This document shows, piece by piece, positions 43,175-51,721 of a stretch of DNA of 64,000 nt. A program made the position numbers and the translations under genes. The notes under the pieces were generated by a model that ran no database searches, was not told the DNA's origin, and worked only from the letters and a program-made list of their open reading frames with translations. The stretch's first letter is position 1, and each line of letters starts with the position of its first letter. This DNA comes from Haloprofundus halobius (lineage in GTDB: Archaea > Halobacteriota > Halobacteria > Halobacteriales > Haloferacaceae), in the NCBI RefSeq assembly GCF_020097835.1, contig NZ_CP083666.1:806001-870000 (forward strand), written 5' to 3'.

Positions 43175-45043
43175 ATGACGGAGTACGACTACGAGGAGCT
43201 CGGCCTCGTGGCGGGGCTGGAGATTCACCAGCAACTCGACACCGCGACGAAGCTGTTCTGCGACTCGCCGACGGTGCGCCGCGAACCCGAGGAGGCGACG
43301 CGGACGTTCACGCGCTACCTCCACCCCACGCGGAGCGAACTCGGCGAGATCGACGAGGCGGCGCTCGAAGAGAGCCGCGTCGACCGCGAGTTCGAGTACC
43401 TCGCCTACGACACCACCTGCCTCGTCGAGGAGGACGACGAGCCGCCGGCGGAACTCGACCGCGAAGCGCTCGACGTCGGGATGCAGATAGCCGAACTCAT
43501 GCGGATGTCGGTCGTCGACCAGGCGCACGTGATGCGGAAAATCGTCGTCGACGGGTCGAACACGTCGGGCTTCCAGCGCTCGTCGCTCGTCGCCCAGGAC
43601 GGCGAAATCCAGACGAGCGAAGGCGCAGTCGGCATCGAGGACCTGATGCTCGAAGAGGAGTCCGCCCAGCGCATCGAGGAGCGCGACGACGGCGTCCTCT
43701 ACGGTCTCGACCGCCTCGGTATTCCACTCGTGGAGATCGGCACCAAGCCGGACATCTCCTCGCCCGAACAGGCCCACGAAGCGGCCGAGACTATCGGCAT
43801 GCTGCTGCGGTCGACGGGCAAGGTCAAGCGCGGCCTCGGCACGATTCGACAGGACGTGAACGTCTCCATCGCCGACGGCGCGCGCGTGGAGATGAAAGGC
43901 GTCCAGAGCCTCGACGACATCGACGACATCGTCCGCAACGAGGTCGGCCGACAGGTCGAACTGCTCGCCATCCGCGACGAGTTACAGGGGCGAGGCGCTC
44001 ACGTCGGCGACCCGCAGGACGTGACCGACGTGTTCGCCGACAGCGATTCTGGAGTTATTCGCGGCGCACTCGATTCTGGAGGGAAGGTTACTGGCGTCCG
44101 CCTCGCCGGTTTCGACGGCCTCGTCGGCCGCGAACTCCAACCGGACCGCCGCCTCGGGACTGAACTGTCGGACCATGCCAAGCGTCACGGCGCGGGCGGC
44201 ATCTTCCACACCGACGAACTTCCCGCCTACGGCATCACCGAAGAGGAGGTCGACGTACTGCGCGAGGCCGTCGGTGCCGAGGACGAGGACGCGGTAGCCA
44301 TCGTCGCCGCCGACTCTCAGACCGCCGACCTCGCCATCGACGCGGCGGCGGCACGCGCGGAGGCCGCCATCGAGGGCGTCCCCGAGGAAACCCGCGGCGC
44401 GAACGAGGACGGCACGACGCGCTACCTGCGCCCGCTGCCGGGCGCGGCGCGGATGTACCCCGAGACGGACGTCCCGCCGGTCGAACCCGACCCCTCGGAG
44501 GTCGAGGTGCCCGAACTACTCACCGAGAAGGTCGAGCGCTACCAGGAGGAGTTCGGCCTCGACGCGGGACTCGCCGAACAGGTGGCCTACGGCCGCCGGA
44601 TGCCGCTGTTCGAGCGAGCCGTTCGTGACGGCGCGGACCCGACGTTCGTCGCCGGCCTGGTCGAGAGCACCGTCACCGAACTGCGGCGCGACGACGTGGC
44701 CGTCGAGAACCTCGACGACGACCACTTCCTGGCCGTCGTCGAACTCGTCACCGCCGGTGACCTCGCCAAAGAAGGCGTCAACGAGGTGCTGACGCTCCTG
44801 GCGGAGAAACCGCAGCTGTCGGCCGAGGAAGCCGTCGAGGAGGCGGGTCTCTCGGGCGTCGGCGAGGACGAGGTGCGCGAGGCCGTCGTCGACGTGGTCG
44901 AACGCAACGAAGCACAGGTCGAAGAGGAGGGAATGGCCGCCTTCTCGGGACTGATGGGCGAGGCGATGGGCGCGCTCCGCGGCCGCGCCGACGGCGAGGT
45001 CGTGAGCAGCGTGCTGCGAGAAGAGATTCAGAAGCGCACCTGA
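43175..45043 (+). CDS. gatE: Glutamyl-tRNA(Gln) amidotransferase subunit E
   Basis: A 622-residue archaea-specific GatE. With GatD it converts Glu-tRNA(Gln) to Gln-tRNA(Gln). Visible: the GatB/E core starting GLVAGLEIHQQLDTATKLFCDSP, DGSNTSGFQRSSLVA, GIPLVEIGTKPDISSPEQA and GLGTIRQDVNVSIADGARVEMKGVQ, the inserted GAD-type domain (AGFDGLVGRELQPDRRLGTELSDHAK), and a C-terminal YqeY-like helical tail that contacts tRNA. The partner gatD is not in this window. A TATA-like CATTTTTACG lies about 30 bases before the ATG (43139-43148). Confidence 0.95.
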   Translation: MTEYDYEELGLVAGLEIHQQLDTATKLFCDSPTVRREPEEATRTFTRYLHPTRSELGEIDEAALEESRVDREFEYLAYDTTCLVEEDDEPPAELDREALDVGMQIAELMRMSVVDQAHVMRKIVVDGSNTSGFQRSSLVAQDGEIQTSEGAVGIEDLMLEEESAQRIEERDDGVLYGLDRLGIPLVEIGTKPDISSPEQAHEAAETIGMLLRSTGKVKRGLGTIRQDVNVSIADGARVEMKGVQSLDDIDDIVRNEVGRQVELLAIRDELQGRGAHVGDPQDVTDVFADSDSGVIRGALDSGGKVTGVRLAGFDGLVGRELQPDRRLGTELSDHAKRHGAGGIFHTDELPAYGITEEEVDVLREAVGAEDEDAVAIVAADSQTADLAIDAAAARAEAAIEGVPEETRGANEDGTTRYLRPLPGAARMYPETDVPPVEPDPSEVEVPELLTEKVERYQEEFGLDAGLAEQVAYGRRMPLFERAVRDGADPTFVAGLVESTVTELRRDDVAVENLDDDHFLAVVELVTAGDLAKEGVNEVLTLLAEKPQLSAEEAVEEAGLSGVGEDEVREAVVDVVERNEAQVEEEGMAAFSGLMGEAMGALRGRADGEVVSSVLREEIQKRT

Positions 45044-45108
45044 GTCGAGCACCTCGGATCTTCGGTTCGGCTCGGTTCAGTTCGGTTTCCGGACGAGTCG
45101 ACCGCAGG

Positions 45109-45414
45109 CTACGTCGCTTCGGTGGGGTCGAGCGTCATACAGCCGCCGCTGCGAATCGTCACCTCGAACTCTTCGTACTCGAAGGTGACGGCGTAGTGGC
45201 TCTCCCGCTCGCGCGCGTTCGACCGCCCGAACAGCGACTCCAGCGCGTCCGGGTCGACGACGGGGTAGAGGGGCGAAAGCTCGACGGGCGTCGCACCGCG
45301 GATCGAGGAGACCGTCTCCACGAGTTCCTCGACGACGGAGTCGACGTAGGGGTTGAACAGGGCGCAGTAGCCGTTCGAAACCGAAGCGCTGCTCACGTGG
45401 TTCTGTGTCGACAT
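45109..45414 (-). CDS. HalOD1-domain protein
   Basis: A 101-residue protein with the haloarchaeal HalOD1 output domain: VSSIRGATPVELSPLYPVVDPDALESLF, then ESHYAVTFEYEEFEVTIRSGGCMTL. HalOD1 domains are common C-terminal parts of haloarchaeal signalling proteins but here stand alone. Role not known. The ATG at 45414 is chosen; upstream codons to 45606 are Arg-rich and probably non-coding. Confidence 0.8.
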   Translation of the reverse strand: MSTQNHVSSASVSNGYCALFNPYVDSVVEELVETVSSIRGATPVELSPLYPVVDPDALESLFGRSNARERESHYAVTFEYEEFEVTIRSGGCMTLDPTEAT

Positions 45415-45614
45415 TAGACGCGTTACGTCATCGGGAAGCATAACCCGGCGTATTCTCCCAAATTTGGCTGCTTCCACACGCGCGCGAGTGTCGTCTCGAA
45501 GAACTGATACGGCACGGTGACCGTAACGCGCCGCCGGGAACCCGACGACGAGATCGCGAGCGCGGTACTCCGCGAGCCGATTCGAGCGCGCGTCCGACGA
45601 AATCACGACCGCTA

Positions 45615-45917
45615 CTACTCGGAGGAGGGGTCGCCGGTCTCCTCGATGCGCGTTTCATACTTCGAGAGCGCGTCGTCCAGCGCTTCGCTCGCGTCGATGT
45701 CGAGGGAGTCTGCGAACCCCAACAGCGCGACCAGCACGTCGCCCACTTCGTCGCGTTTGACGTCTATCGTCCAGCGATTGCTCCCGTAGTCAGACGACTC
45801 GTTGACGTCCTTGGCGAGTTCGCCGAGTTCCGAGACGAGCGCGAGCAGGCGAAACTCCGGTTCCGTCTGCATGTCGTGTTCTTCGAGAAACGTCGCTACC
45901 CGCTGTTGTTCCTGCAT
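45615..45917 (-). CDS. MazG-like nucleotide pyrophosphohydrolase
   Basis: A 100-residue all-helical protein with the MazG metal-binding patterns SELGELAKD (ExxE) and RDEVGDVLVALLGFA (ExxD). It probably hydrolyses a (d)NTP or related house-cleaning substrate to the monophosphate. The ATG at 45917 (MQEQQRVATFLEEHDM) is preferred. The gene is downstream of the Lrp-type regulator on the same strand with an 85-base gap and upstream of HalOD1. Confidence 0.8.
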   Translation of the reverse strand: MQEQQRVATFLEEHDMQTEPEFRLLALVSELGELAKDVNESSDYGSNRWTIDVKRDEVGDVLVALLGFADSLDIDASEALDDALSKYETRIEETGDPSSE

Positions 45918-46002
45918 GTGTCCGGAGTCGACCGCCAGGGTCTTAGCCGGTAGCTGAGCGCCGCTGGTAAGTCCGGTCGCGAAGAGTAGTCGTGATCGGT
46001 CA

Positions 46003-46488
46003 CTACTCTTCGGCGAGTTCCTCGACGAGCGTCTCGACGCTGTAGCTCTGCAGCACTCGTTGGCTGTCCCGCAGCGTCGAGATGACGTACGTCGAGTTCG
46101 TCCGGTCGACTTCCTCGACGGCTTCGAACTCCGAAATGAGCCGTTCGACCATCTCGCTGCCGGTGAGCCGCGCGATGACGATGAAATCTGTCTCGCCCAT
46201 CGTGAAGTACGTCTGCGTGACTCCCTCGATCTCCATGAGTTTCTCGCCGACGTCCTCGTACGAGCCGCTGTAGTCGGCCAGCACCTCGACGATGACGGTG
46301 ACACCGAGGCCGAACTTCTCCAAATCCACGTCGTAGAGGTCGTTCTCGATGACGCCGTCCTCCTTCAGGTTGTTCAACCGGTAGTGAATCGTCGACACCG
46401 GGATGCCGGTCGCTTCGTGGAGGCGCTCGGGACTACCGGTTCCGAGGTCGGAGATGGCCTTCAGAAGCGTGATGTCGCGTTCGTCCAT
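46003..46488 (-). CDS. Lrp/AsnC-family transcriptional regulator
   Basis: A 161-residue regulator with an N-terminal winged helix (about 1-60; DLGTGSPERLHEATGIPVSTIHYRLNNLKEDGVIE) and a C-terminal RAM domain (about 65-150; VIVEVLADYSGSYEDVGEKLMEIEGV, TDFIVIARLTG) that binds amino acids and forms octamers. It is divergent from an EamA transporter gene, with about 190 bases between, AT-rich and likely to hold both promoters. Lrp members often control amino-acid transport genes next to them. Confidence 0.9.
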   Translation of the reverse strand: MDERDITLLKAISDLGTGSPERLHEATGIPVSTIHYRLNNLKEDGVIENDLYDVDLEKFGLGVTVIVEVLADYSGSYEDVGEKLMEIEGVTQTYFTMGETDFIVIARLTGSEMVERLISEFEAVEEVDRTNSTYVISTLRDSQRVLQSYSVETLVEELAEE

Positions 46489-46681
46489 AGCCAGTCGGTT
46501 CGGACGACTCCCGTATGTAGGCTCCGACGAGGTGCCATATTGAACGAATCTCTAACTCAATTGCGGAGACTCGCGAGTTTCTCTAACGTCCCCTCATTGA
46601 GGTCTATCACGTTCTATCCAAACTGATTTTATTGTAGACAAATTTAAGAATGAAGAGCAAATACGAACGTAGTACGAACCA

Positions 46682-47638
46682 ATGTCTCTCCGTCGTCTCT
46701 ATCGCCAACATTCGACCGCAGTACTGTTCACCCTCCTCGCCGTGTTCTGGGGAACCTCCTTCGTCGCCATCGAGGTGGGCCTCCACTACGTTCCGCCGCT
46801 GTACTTCGCGGGTGCGCGCTACGCCGTCGCGGGCGCAGTCGTCTTCGCGTACGCCGTCGCGACGGCAGACCGGTGGGTACCGTCGGGTCGCGACGAGTGG
46901 CTCGTCGTGAGCATCGCCGGGCTGTTTCTCATCGGCGCGTACCACGGGATGCTGTATCTCGGTGAGCTCCAGGTCTCCGCCCCCGTCGCGGCCGTCGTCA
47001 TCAGTCTCACGCCCGTTCTGACCGCCGTCTGCGCGAGTGCGCTCCTCCCGTCGAAGGGGCTGAGCGCCGGCGAACTCGTCGGCCTCGGTCTCGGCCTCGT
47101 CGGCGTCGTCGTCCTCGTCGCGCCCGACCCGACGTCGCTCGAACTCGGGTCGGCACTCGGCGTCGCGCTCGTGTTCCTCAGCGCCGTTTCGTTCGCGCTC
47201 GGCTCCGTACTGACTCGGCCGCTCGACTCCGAGTTGCCGCTCGTGTCGATGGAGGCGTGGGCGATGCTGCTCGGCGCGGGCTCGCTGTTCGTCGGCGGCG
47301 CGCTGCGCGGCGAGTCGCTCGCGGCGGTCCACGTCACGCCGGTCGCCGTCGTGTCCTTTCTCTACCTGACGTTCGTCTCCGGCGTCGTCGGCTTCCTGCT
47401 CTACTTCGAGTTGCTCGACCGGACCGGACCGACCGAAATCAACCTCATCGGCTACGCCGAACCGGTCGTCGCGACGCTCGCGAGTGCGGCGCTCGTCGGC
47501 CACGTCGTCGAGGCGAACGCGTTCGTCGGCTTCGTCGCCATCTTCACCGGGTTCGGCGTGCTGAAGCGGGACGCGCTCCGCGCATTCGTCGGTGGCGACG
47601 CGCCGGTTCCGAACGACGCCTACCCGGACGCTGACTGA
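46682..47638 (+). CDS. EamA-family (DMT) transporter
   Basis: A 318-residue protein with ten hydrophobic segments in two EamA repeats of five. The first repeat has FWGTSFVAIEVGLHYVPPLYFAGARYAVAG; the second has TRPLDSELPLVSMEAWAML and EPVVATLASAALVGHVVEANAFVGF. DMT exporters carry amino acids, nucleotide sugars or drugs. Divergent from the Lrp-type regulator, which may control it. A GACAAATTTAAGAATG promoter-like stretch lies about 40-50 bases before the start. Confidence 0.85.
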   Translation: MSLRRLYRQHSTAVLFTLLAVFWGTSFVAIEVGLHYVPPLYFAGARYAVAGAVVFAYAVATADRWVPSGRDEWLVVSIAGLFLIGAYHGMLYLGELQVSAPVAAVVISLTPVLTAVCASALLPSKGLSAGELVGLGLGLVGVVVLVAPDPTSLELGSALGVALVFLSAVSFALGSVLTRPLDSELPLVSMEAWAMLLGAGSLFVGGALRGESLAAVHVTPVAVVSFLYLTFVSGVVGFLLYFELLDRTGPTEINLIGYAEPVVATLASAALVGHVVEANAFVGFVAIFTGFGVLKRDALRAFVGGDAPVPNDAYPDAD

Positions 47639-47691
47639 CGAACCGATACGTTGTCACCCGAATCGATACGTCGCCTCCCGAGACGATTCGG

Positions 47692-48981
47692 TCAGTCGGC
47701 CGAGAAGGGCGAGCGCCGCACCGTGACGGTCTCTTCGACCTGCGTCCACACCAAGACGACGCCGACGGCCGCCAGCGACGCGCCGAAGGCGAACGGGACA
47801 ACGAAGCCGAACGAGACCAGAAAACCCGCCGCCAGCGGGCCGAAGGCGACGCCGAAGCCGAACGCCATCGTCAACACCGAGAGCGTCGTCCCCGACTTGC
47901 CGTCGGGCGCGAGGTCGCCCGCTAGCGCGAGCGCTGGCGCGAACACCATCGCCCCCGCCACGCCCTGCGCGAAGCGGGCGGCGAACATCAGCCACGGGTC
48001 GTACAGCATCCCTTGCACGAACGTCGTCGGGACCAACAGTGCCATCCCGACCACGATGAACCTCTTTCGGCCGTAGAAGTCGGTCGCTCGACCGACCGGC
48101 ACCTGGAGGAATATCTGTGCGAGGACGAACGCCGCGAACTGCAGGCCGAACAGCGTCGGCCCCTGATCGAGTCGGGCGTTGATGATGTCGCCCAGCGTGG
48201 CGAACAGCGCGATGCCGACCGCCATGAAGAAGGAGACGACGCCGAGCGTGAACACCGGGTCCAGAACACCACGGCCGGCCGGGTCGAAGACGGAGAACCC
48301 GTCGAGAGCGCCGGCGTCCGTCTCGTCTCGCGCGTCGGCGTCTATCTCCTCGGGGTCGCGAATCAACGAGAGGATGAGAAAGAAGCTGACGCTCGCGGTG
48401 AGGGTGGCGAAGTAGAACGCGGCGTCGAAGCCGCTGAACTCGGCCGCCATCCCCCCGAATTCGACCGCGTACGGGCCGGCCGAGACGACGGCTCCCGCCG
48501 CGATGGGACCGACGCCGAAGCCGACGAGCCTGAACGTGTTGTACGTCCCCATGTTGCCGCCGCGGTTCGTCTCCGACGCGAGGTCGTTGACGAGCGCGAC
48601 GGTGGTCGGAATGATGAGCGCGCCGGCGACGCCCTGGAGCACGCGCAGGCCGACGAGATGCCAGTACGACGACGCCAACGAGTACGAGAAACTGGCGACG
48701 CCGATGAGCGACAGGCCGACGAGGACGAAGATTTTGCGCTTGCCCGTGCGGTCGGAGAGCCGCCCGGTGAAGGGCTGTAGCGGGCTGTTGACGAAACCGA
48801 ACAGCGAGAGCACGACGCCGGTGATGGCGACTTCGGTCAGCCCGAACGAGTTACCGGTGACGAACTCGCTCCCGATGAAAAGCGGAAGCACCACGATGAG
48901 AAACGAGTTGCCGACCGACTCGGTCATCCGCGCCAGCGCCAGCGCCAACACTTGGGGGTCGACTCCCAATCGGTTCGCCAT
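47692..48981 (-). CDS. MFS transporter
   Basis: A 429-residue protein with about 12 hydrophobic segments. The motif A loop is FTGRLSDRTGKRKIFVLVG; a soluble loop of about 40 residues (DPEEIDADARDETDAGALDGF) lies between helices 6 and 7, and the second half has GRATDFYGRKRFIVVG. It resembles multidrug-type MFS exporters. The start is the ATG at 48981 (MANRLGVDPQVLALAL); upstream codons to 49113 are Arg/Pro-rich promoter DNA. Convergent with the EamA gene. Confidence 0.85.
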   Translation of the reverse strand: MANRLGVDPQVLALALARMTESVGNSFLIVVLPLFIGSEFVTGNSFGLTEVAITGVVLSLFGFVNSPLQPFTGRLSDRTGKRKIFVLVGLSLIGVASFSYSLASSYWHLVGLRVLQGVAGALIIPTTVALVNDLASETNRGGNMGTYNTFRLVGFGVGPIAAGAVVSAGPYAVEFGGMAAEFSGFDAAFYFATLTASVSFFLILSLIRDPEEIDADARDETDAGALDGFSVFDPAGRGVLDPVFTLGVVSFFMAVGIALFATLGDIINARLDQGPTLFGLQFAAFVLAQIFLQVPVGRATDFYGRKRFIVVGMALLVPTTFVQGMLYDPWLMFAARFAQGVAGAMVFAPALALAGDLAPDGKSGTTLSVLTMAFGFGVAFGPLAAGFLVSFGFVVPFAFGASLAAVGVVLVWTQVEETVTVRRSPFSAD

Positions 48982-49145
48982 CAGTCCGAACTCACCGCAC
49001 CTGACCGCGCCATACTCCCGCTTCGGAGTCTCGACGCAATACGGTTGTGGAAGCGGCGGTCGGCGAGGGACGGTCGGCGAGCGGCGGTGCCGACGTCGGG
49101 CGACCGCGGGCAAACTATTTGCGCCGCTCGCGTCTTTGAGCGACC

Positions 49146-49586
49146 ATGCCGATCTACTTCGAGGATCTGGAAGCGGGAGCGACGACCGAGTTCGGCGAGT
49201 ACGAAGTGACCGAGGCGGAGATAGTCGAGTTCGCCGAGCGCTACGACCCGCAGTTCTTCCACGTCGACCCCGAACGAGCCGAGGAGACGATGTACGGCGG
49301 TCTCATCGCCTCCGGGTGGCACACGGCGTCGATGACGATGCGGATGCTCGTCGACGGGTTTCTCTCGGAGGCGGCCTCGCTGGGCGCGAAGGGGGTCGAC
49401 GAACTTCGGTGGTATCGCCCCGTTCGACCGGGCGACGTGCTGACGCTGCGAAACGAGGTGTTGAAGAAGGAAGTCGAGAGCGACGTACGCGGTCTCGCAC
49501 ACGTCCGGACGACGACGACGAACCAAGAGGGCGAGGCGGTGTTCTCGATGATTGGGCTGGTGATGTTCGGTCGGAACCCCGAGTAG
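49146..49586 (+). CDS. MaoC-type hydratase
   Basis: A 146-residue hotdog protein of the R-specific enoyl-CoA hydratase/MaoC type. The catalytic Asp and His are seen in FAERYDPQFFHVD (Asp-x4-His). The next stretch YGGLIASGWHTASMTMRMLVDG is the overhang and helix of the fold. It probably hydrates trans-2-enoyl-CoA to a 3-hydroxyacyl-CoA, in fatty acid or polyester pathways or in another CoA-ester pathway. Start ATG at 49146. Confidence 0.85.
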   Translation: MPIYFEDLEAGATTEFGEYEVTEAEIVEFAERYDPQFFHVDPERAEETMYGGLIASGWHTASMTMRMLVDGFLSEAASLGAKGVDELRWYRPVRPGDVLTLRNEVLKKEVESDVRGLAHVRTTTTNQEGEAVFSMIGLVMFGRNPE

Positions 49587-49610
49587 TCGGGACTTCGTAC
49601 TCGTAACGCG

Positions 49611-50381
49611 CTATCGCCAGCGGTCGGGTTCGTCGTACGTTTCGAGCAACTGGCGACGGTGCCTGAGTTGGCGGTTCGTCCGCCGAAAGAGGCCGAGAAG
49701 CGTCGAAATCTCGCGATCGGTCGGATGCGCTCGGCCGACCAAGCGGCGCATCAGCCGCGTCGTCTTGTCGCGTTTGTGCTCGTCGTAGCCGGTCGCGTCG
49801 AGCAGGTCGCCGAAGAGGTCGTAGAAGCGTTCGATGTCCTCCTCGGGCGCGCGCGACAGCTCCACGTCCGGCAACTGCGTCTCCTCGACGGTCAGTTCCC
49901 GGAGTTCGTACATGAGCACGGTGGCGGCCTGTCCGAGGTTGAGCACGGGGTAGTCGTCGCTGGCGGGGATCGAGCAAATTTCGTCCATTTGCTCCAGTTC
50001 GCCGTTGTCGAGGCCGGTCCCCTCGCGGCCGAAGACGAGCGCGGTGCGCGTCTCGACTGTTTCCAAGCTCTCACGGAGTTCGACCGGCGTCTTGAACGGG
50101 TAGCGGACGTGGCGACGGCTGTCCTCGTTCGTGATGGCCGTGGTGGCGACGGTGTGGTAGTTCTCGACGATATCGTCGAACTCGACCGTCTCGGCGTTCG
50201 GCAACACGTCCTCGCGGGCGTGGCCGGCGAAGCCGTAGGCGTCGCCGTCGCGGTGCAGTTCCGGCGGGTCGACGAGTTTCAGTTCGGAGAGACCGAAGTT
50301 CTTCATCGCCCGTGCGATAGTGCCGACGTTGCCGGGCGTCTTCGGTTCGACGACGACGACGACGGGTTTCTGTCTGCTCAT
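49611..50381 (-). CDS. SpoU-type RNA 2'-O-methyltransferase (TrmJ-like)
   Basis: A 256-residue SPOUT enzyme. Motif 1 PGNVGTIARAMKNFG, motif 2 ALVFGREGTGLDN and motif 3 SIPASDDYPVLNLGQAATVLMYEL are all present, giving the knotted SAM site. TrmJ methylates the 2'-O of position 32 in tRNA; archaeal relatives do likewise. A C-terminal helical extension (about residues 165-256, Arg/Asp-rich) follows. The upstream gene's stop overlaps its ATG (TGA in ATGA), so the two are coupled. Confidence 0.88.
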   Translation of the reverse strand: MSRQKPVVVVVEPKTPGNVGTIARAMKNFGLSELKLVDPPELHRDGDAYGFAGHAREDVLPNAETVEFDDIVENYHTVATTAITNEDSRRHVRYPFKTPVELRESLETVETRTALVFGREGTGLDNGELEQMDEICSIPASDDYPVLNLGQAATVLMYELRELTVEETQLPDVELSRAPEEDIERFYDLFGDLLDATGYDEHKRDKTTRLMRRLVGRAHPTDREISTLLGLFRRTNRQLRHRRQLLETYDEPDRWR

Positions 50382-50995
50382 CTCTTCGGGTACTGCTGGC
50401 CGAGGTCCACACCCTCGAGGTCCAACTCCTCGGGTTCGTCTTCCCCGTCGGGTTCGCCACCGTTCGCGTCGCCCGCATCCACGTCCTCCGCGTCGGGTCC
50501 ATACTTGCGCAGGTCGATGCGTTCGCCCTCGAACTCCTCGTTGATGCGTTCGTGGAGTTCGTTCGCGTCGGGCGGGCTCGGCATGTCGTCGGGGTCGGTG
50601 TCGACGTGTTCCATCCCGCCGTAGCCGTCGGGTGCCCGGCCGCCGTCGGCGAACCACTCCTGAAACTCGTCGCGGAACAGTTCGTCGCCGACGAACTCGC
50701 GGCCGCCCGCCTCGCGGAACCAGTAGAGGAAGTCGGCCTCGTGCTGGTCGCAGAGGACGACTTCGTTCAGCGGTTCGCCGTAGACGATGGTCGCCTGCCG
50801 ACAACGCTCGACGTTCTCCTCGCCGTGGACGAGATAGCAGGCCTGACACGGTTTCTCGACGAGCAGACTCAGGCGGAGGAGTCGCTGGCGAGGGTCCTCC
50901 GGAATCTCGTTGAGCGGTCTGAACTCGCCCTCCTCGGTGAAAATCTCGGACTCCTCGAACCGCCAACCGCGGAGTCCGACGCTCACTTTCGCCAT
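50378..50995 (-). CDS. Uncharacterised Cys-rich acidic protein coupled to the TrmJ-like gene
   Basis: A 205-residue protein that begins MAKVSVGLRGWRFEESEIF. It contains a zinc-like set: KPCQACYLVHG (CxxC), ENVERCRQA, and VVLCDQHEADF (CxxH), about residues 48-85, then a conserved-looking EFVGDELFRDEFQEWFADGGRAPDGYGGMEHV. The C-terminal third is very acidic and low-complexity. I know no domain. Its TGA overlaps the ATG of the methyltransferase, suggesting a joint function, perhaps in RNA or tRNA handling; that is inference. The upstream codons from 51151 are not counted. Confidence 0.7.
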   Translation of the reverse strand: MAKVSVGLRGWRFEESEIFTEEGEFRPLNEIPEDPRQRLLRLSLLVEKPCQACYLVHGEENVERCRQATIVYGEPLNEVVLCDQHEADFLYWFREAGGREFVGDELFRDEFQEWFADGGRAPDGYGGMEHVDTDPDDMPSPPDANELHERINEEFEGERIDLRKYGPDAEDVDAGDANGGEPDGEDEPEELDLEGVDLGQQYPKR

Positions 50996-51074
50996 TACAC
51001 GGTGGTAGCCGGTCGCCGGATAAAAAGCACGTGACTTCGGCGGTACAGAGTCGCCGTGATTCAGCGGTGGCCGT

Positions 51075-51671
51075 CTACTGTGCGGCTTCGACCGCCAATC
51101 GCCGCTCGACGTACTTCGCCAGTACGTCGGCTTCGAGGTGGACAGGGTCACCGACGTCCTTCTCAGAGAGCGTCGTCAGCCGAAGCGTCTCCGGAATCGC
51201 GGCGACCGTGAACGTCGAATCGTCGTAGTCGGCGACGGTCAGCGACGCGCCGTCGACGGCGACGGCCCCCTTCTCGACGAGGTAGCCCGAAAAGGAATCA
51301 GGGACCTCGAAGACGAACTCGAGGCCCTCCACCTGCTCGCGAATTCCTGCGACCGTACCGGTAGTGTCGACGGTTCCCTTGACCACGTGACCGTCGAAGC
51401 GGCCGTCGGCGGGCATCGGTCGTTCGAGGTTCACCGCGTCGTCGACGCGGAGCTCCGAGAGGTAGGTTCGACTCAGGGTCTCGTCGGTGGCGAACGCCTC
51501 GAACCAGTCGTCGCTCCGGCGTTCGACGGTGAGACAGACGCCGCTGACGGAGATACTGTCGCCGACGGCGAGGTCCGAGGCAAAAGCGGTCGAGACGCGG
51601 AGTCGTCGACCCTCGGCGGCGGATTCGGTGTTCGAGATACTGCCGGTCGCTTCGACCAGTCCCGTGTACAT
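51075..51671 (-). CDS. ribE: Riboflavin synthase alpha chain
   Basis: A 198-residue bacterial-type riboflavin synthase that dismutates two 6,7-dimethyl-8-ribityllumazine molecules. Two lumazine-binding repeats: MYTGLVEATGSISNT... with DSISVSGVCLTV, then GHVVKGTVDTTGTV with GAVAVDGASLTV. Start MYTGLVEA (MFTGIVE in others). A standalone gene; the lumazine synthase and other rib genes are not in the window. Confidence 0.93.
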   Translation of the reverse strand: MYTGLVEATGSISNTESAAEGRRLRVSTAFASDLAVGDSISVSGVCLTVERRSDDWFEAFATDETLSRTYLSELRVDDAVNLERPMPADGRFDGHVVKGTVDTTGTVAGIREQVEGLEFVFEVPDSFSGYLVEKGAVAVDGASLTVADYDDSTFTVAAIPETLRLTTLSEKDVGDPVHLEADVLAKYVERRLAVEAAQ

Positions 51672-51721
51672 GTGCTGACGGATGCGAAGTTGTGTGAAAT
51701 TCGTTATGGTTCTCAGAACTG

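Noticed and set aside
45517-45789. Plus-strand frame in the MazG-like/HalOD1 gap
   Set aside because: Mostly shadow of the MazG-like gene, Arg/Ser-rich.
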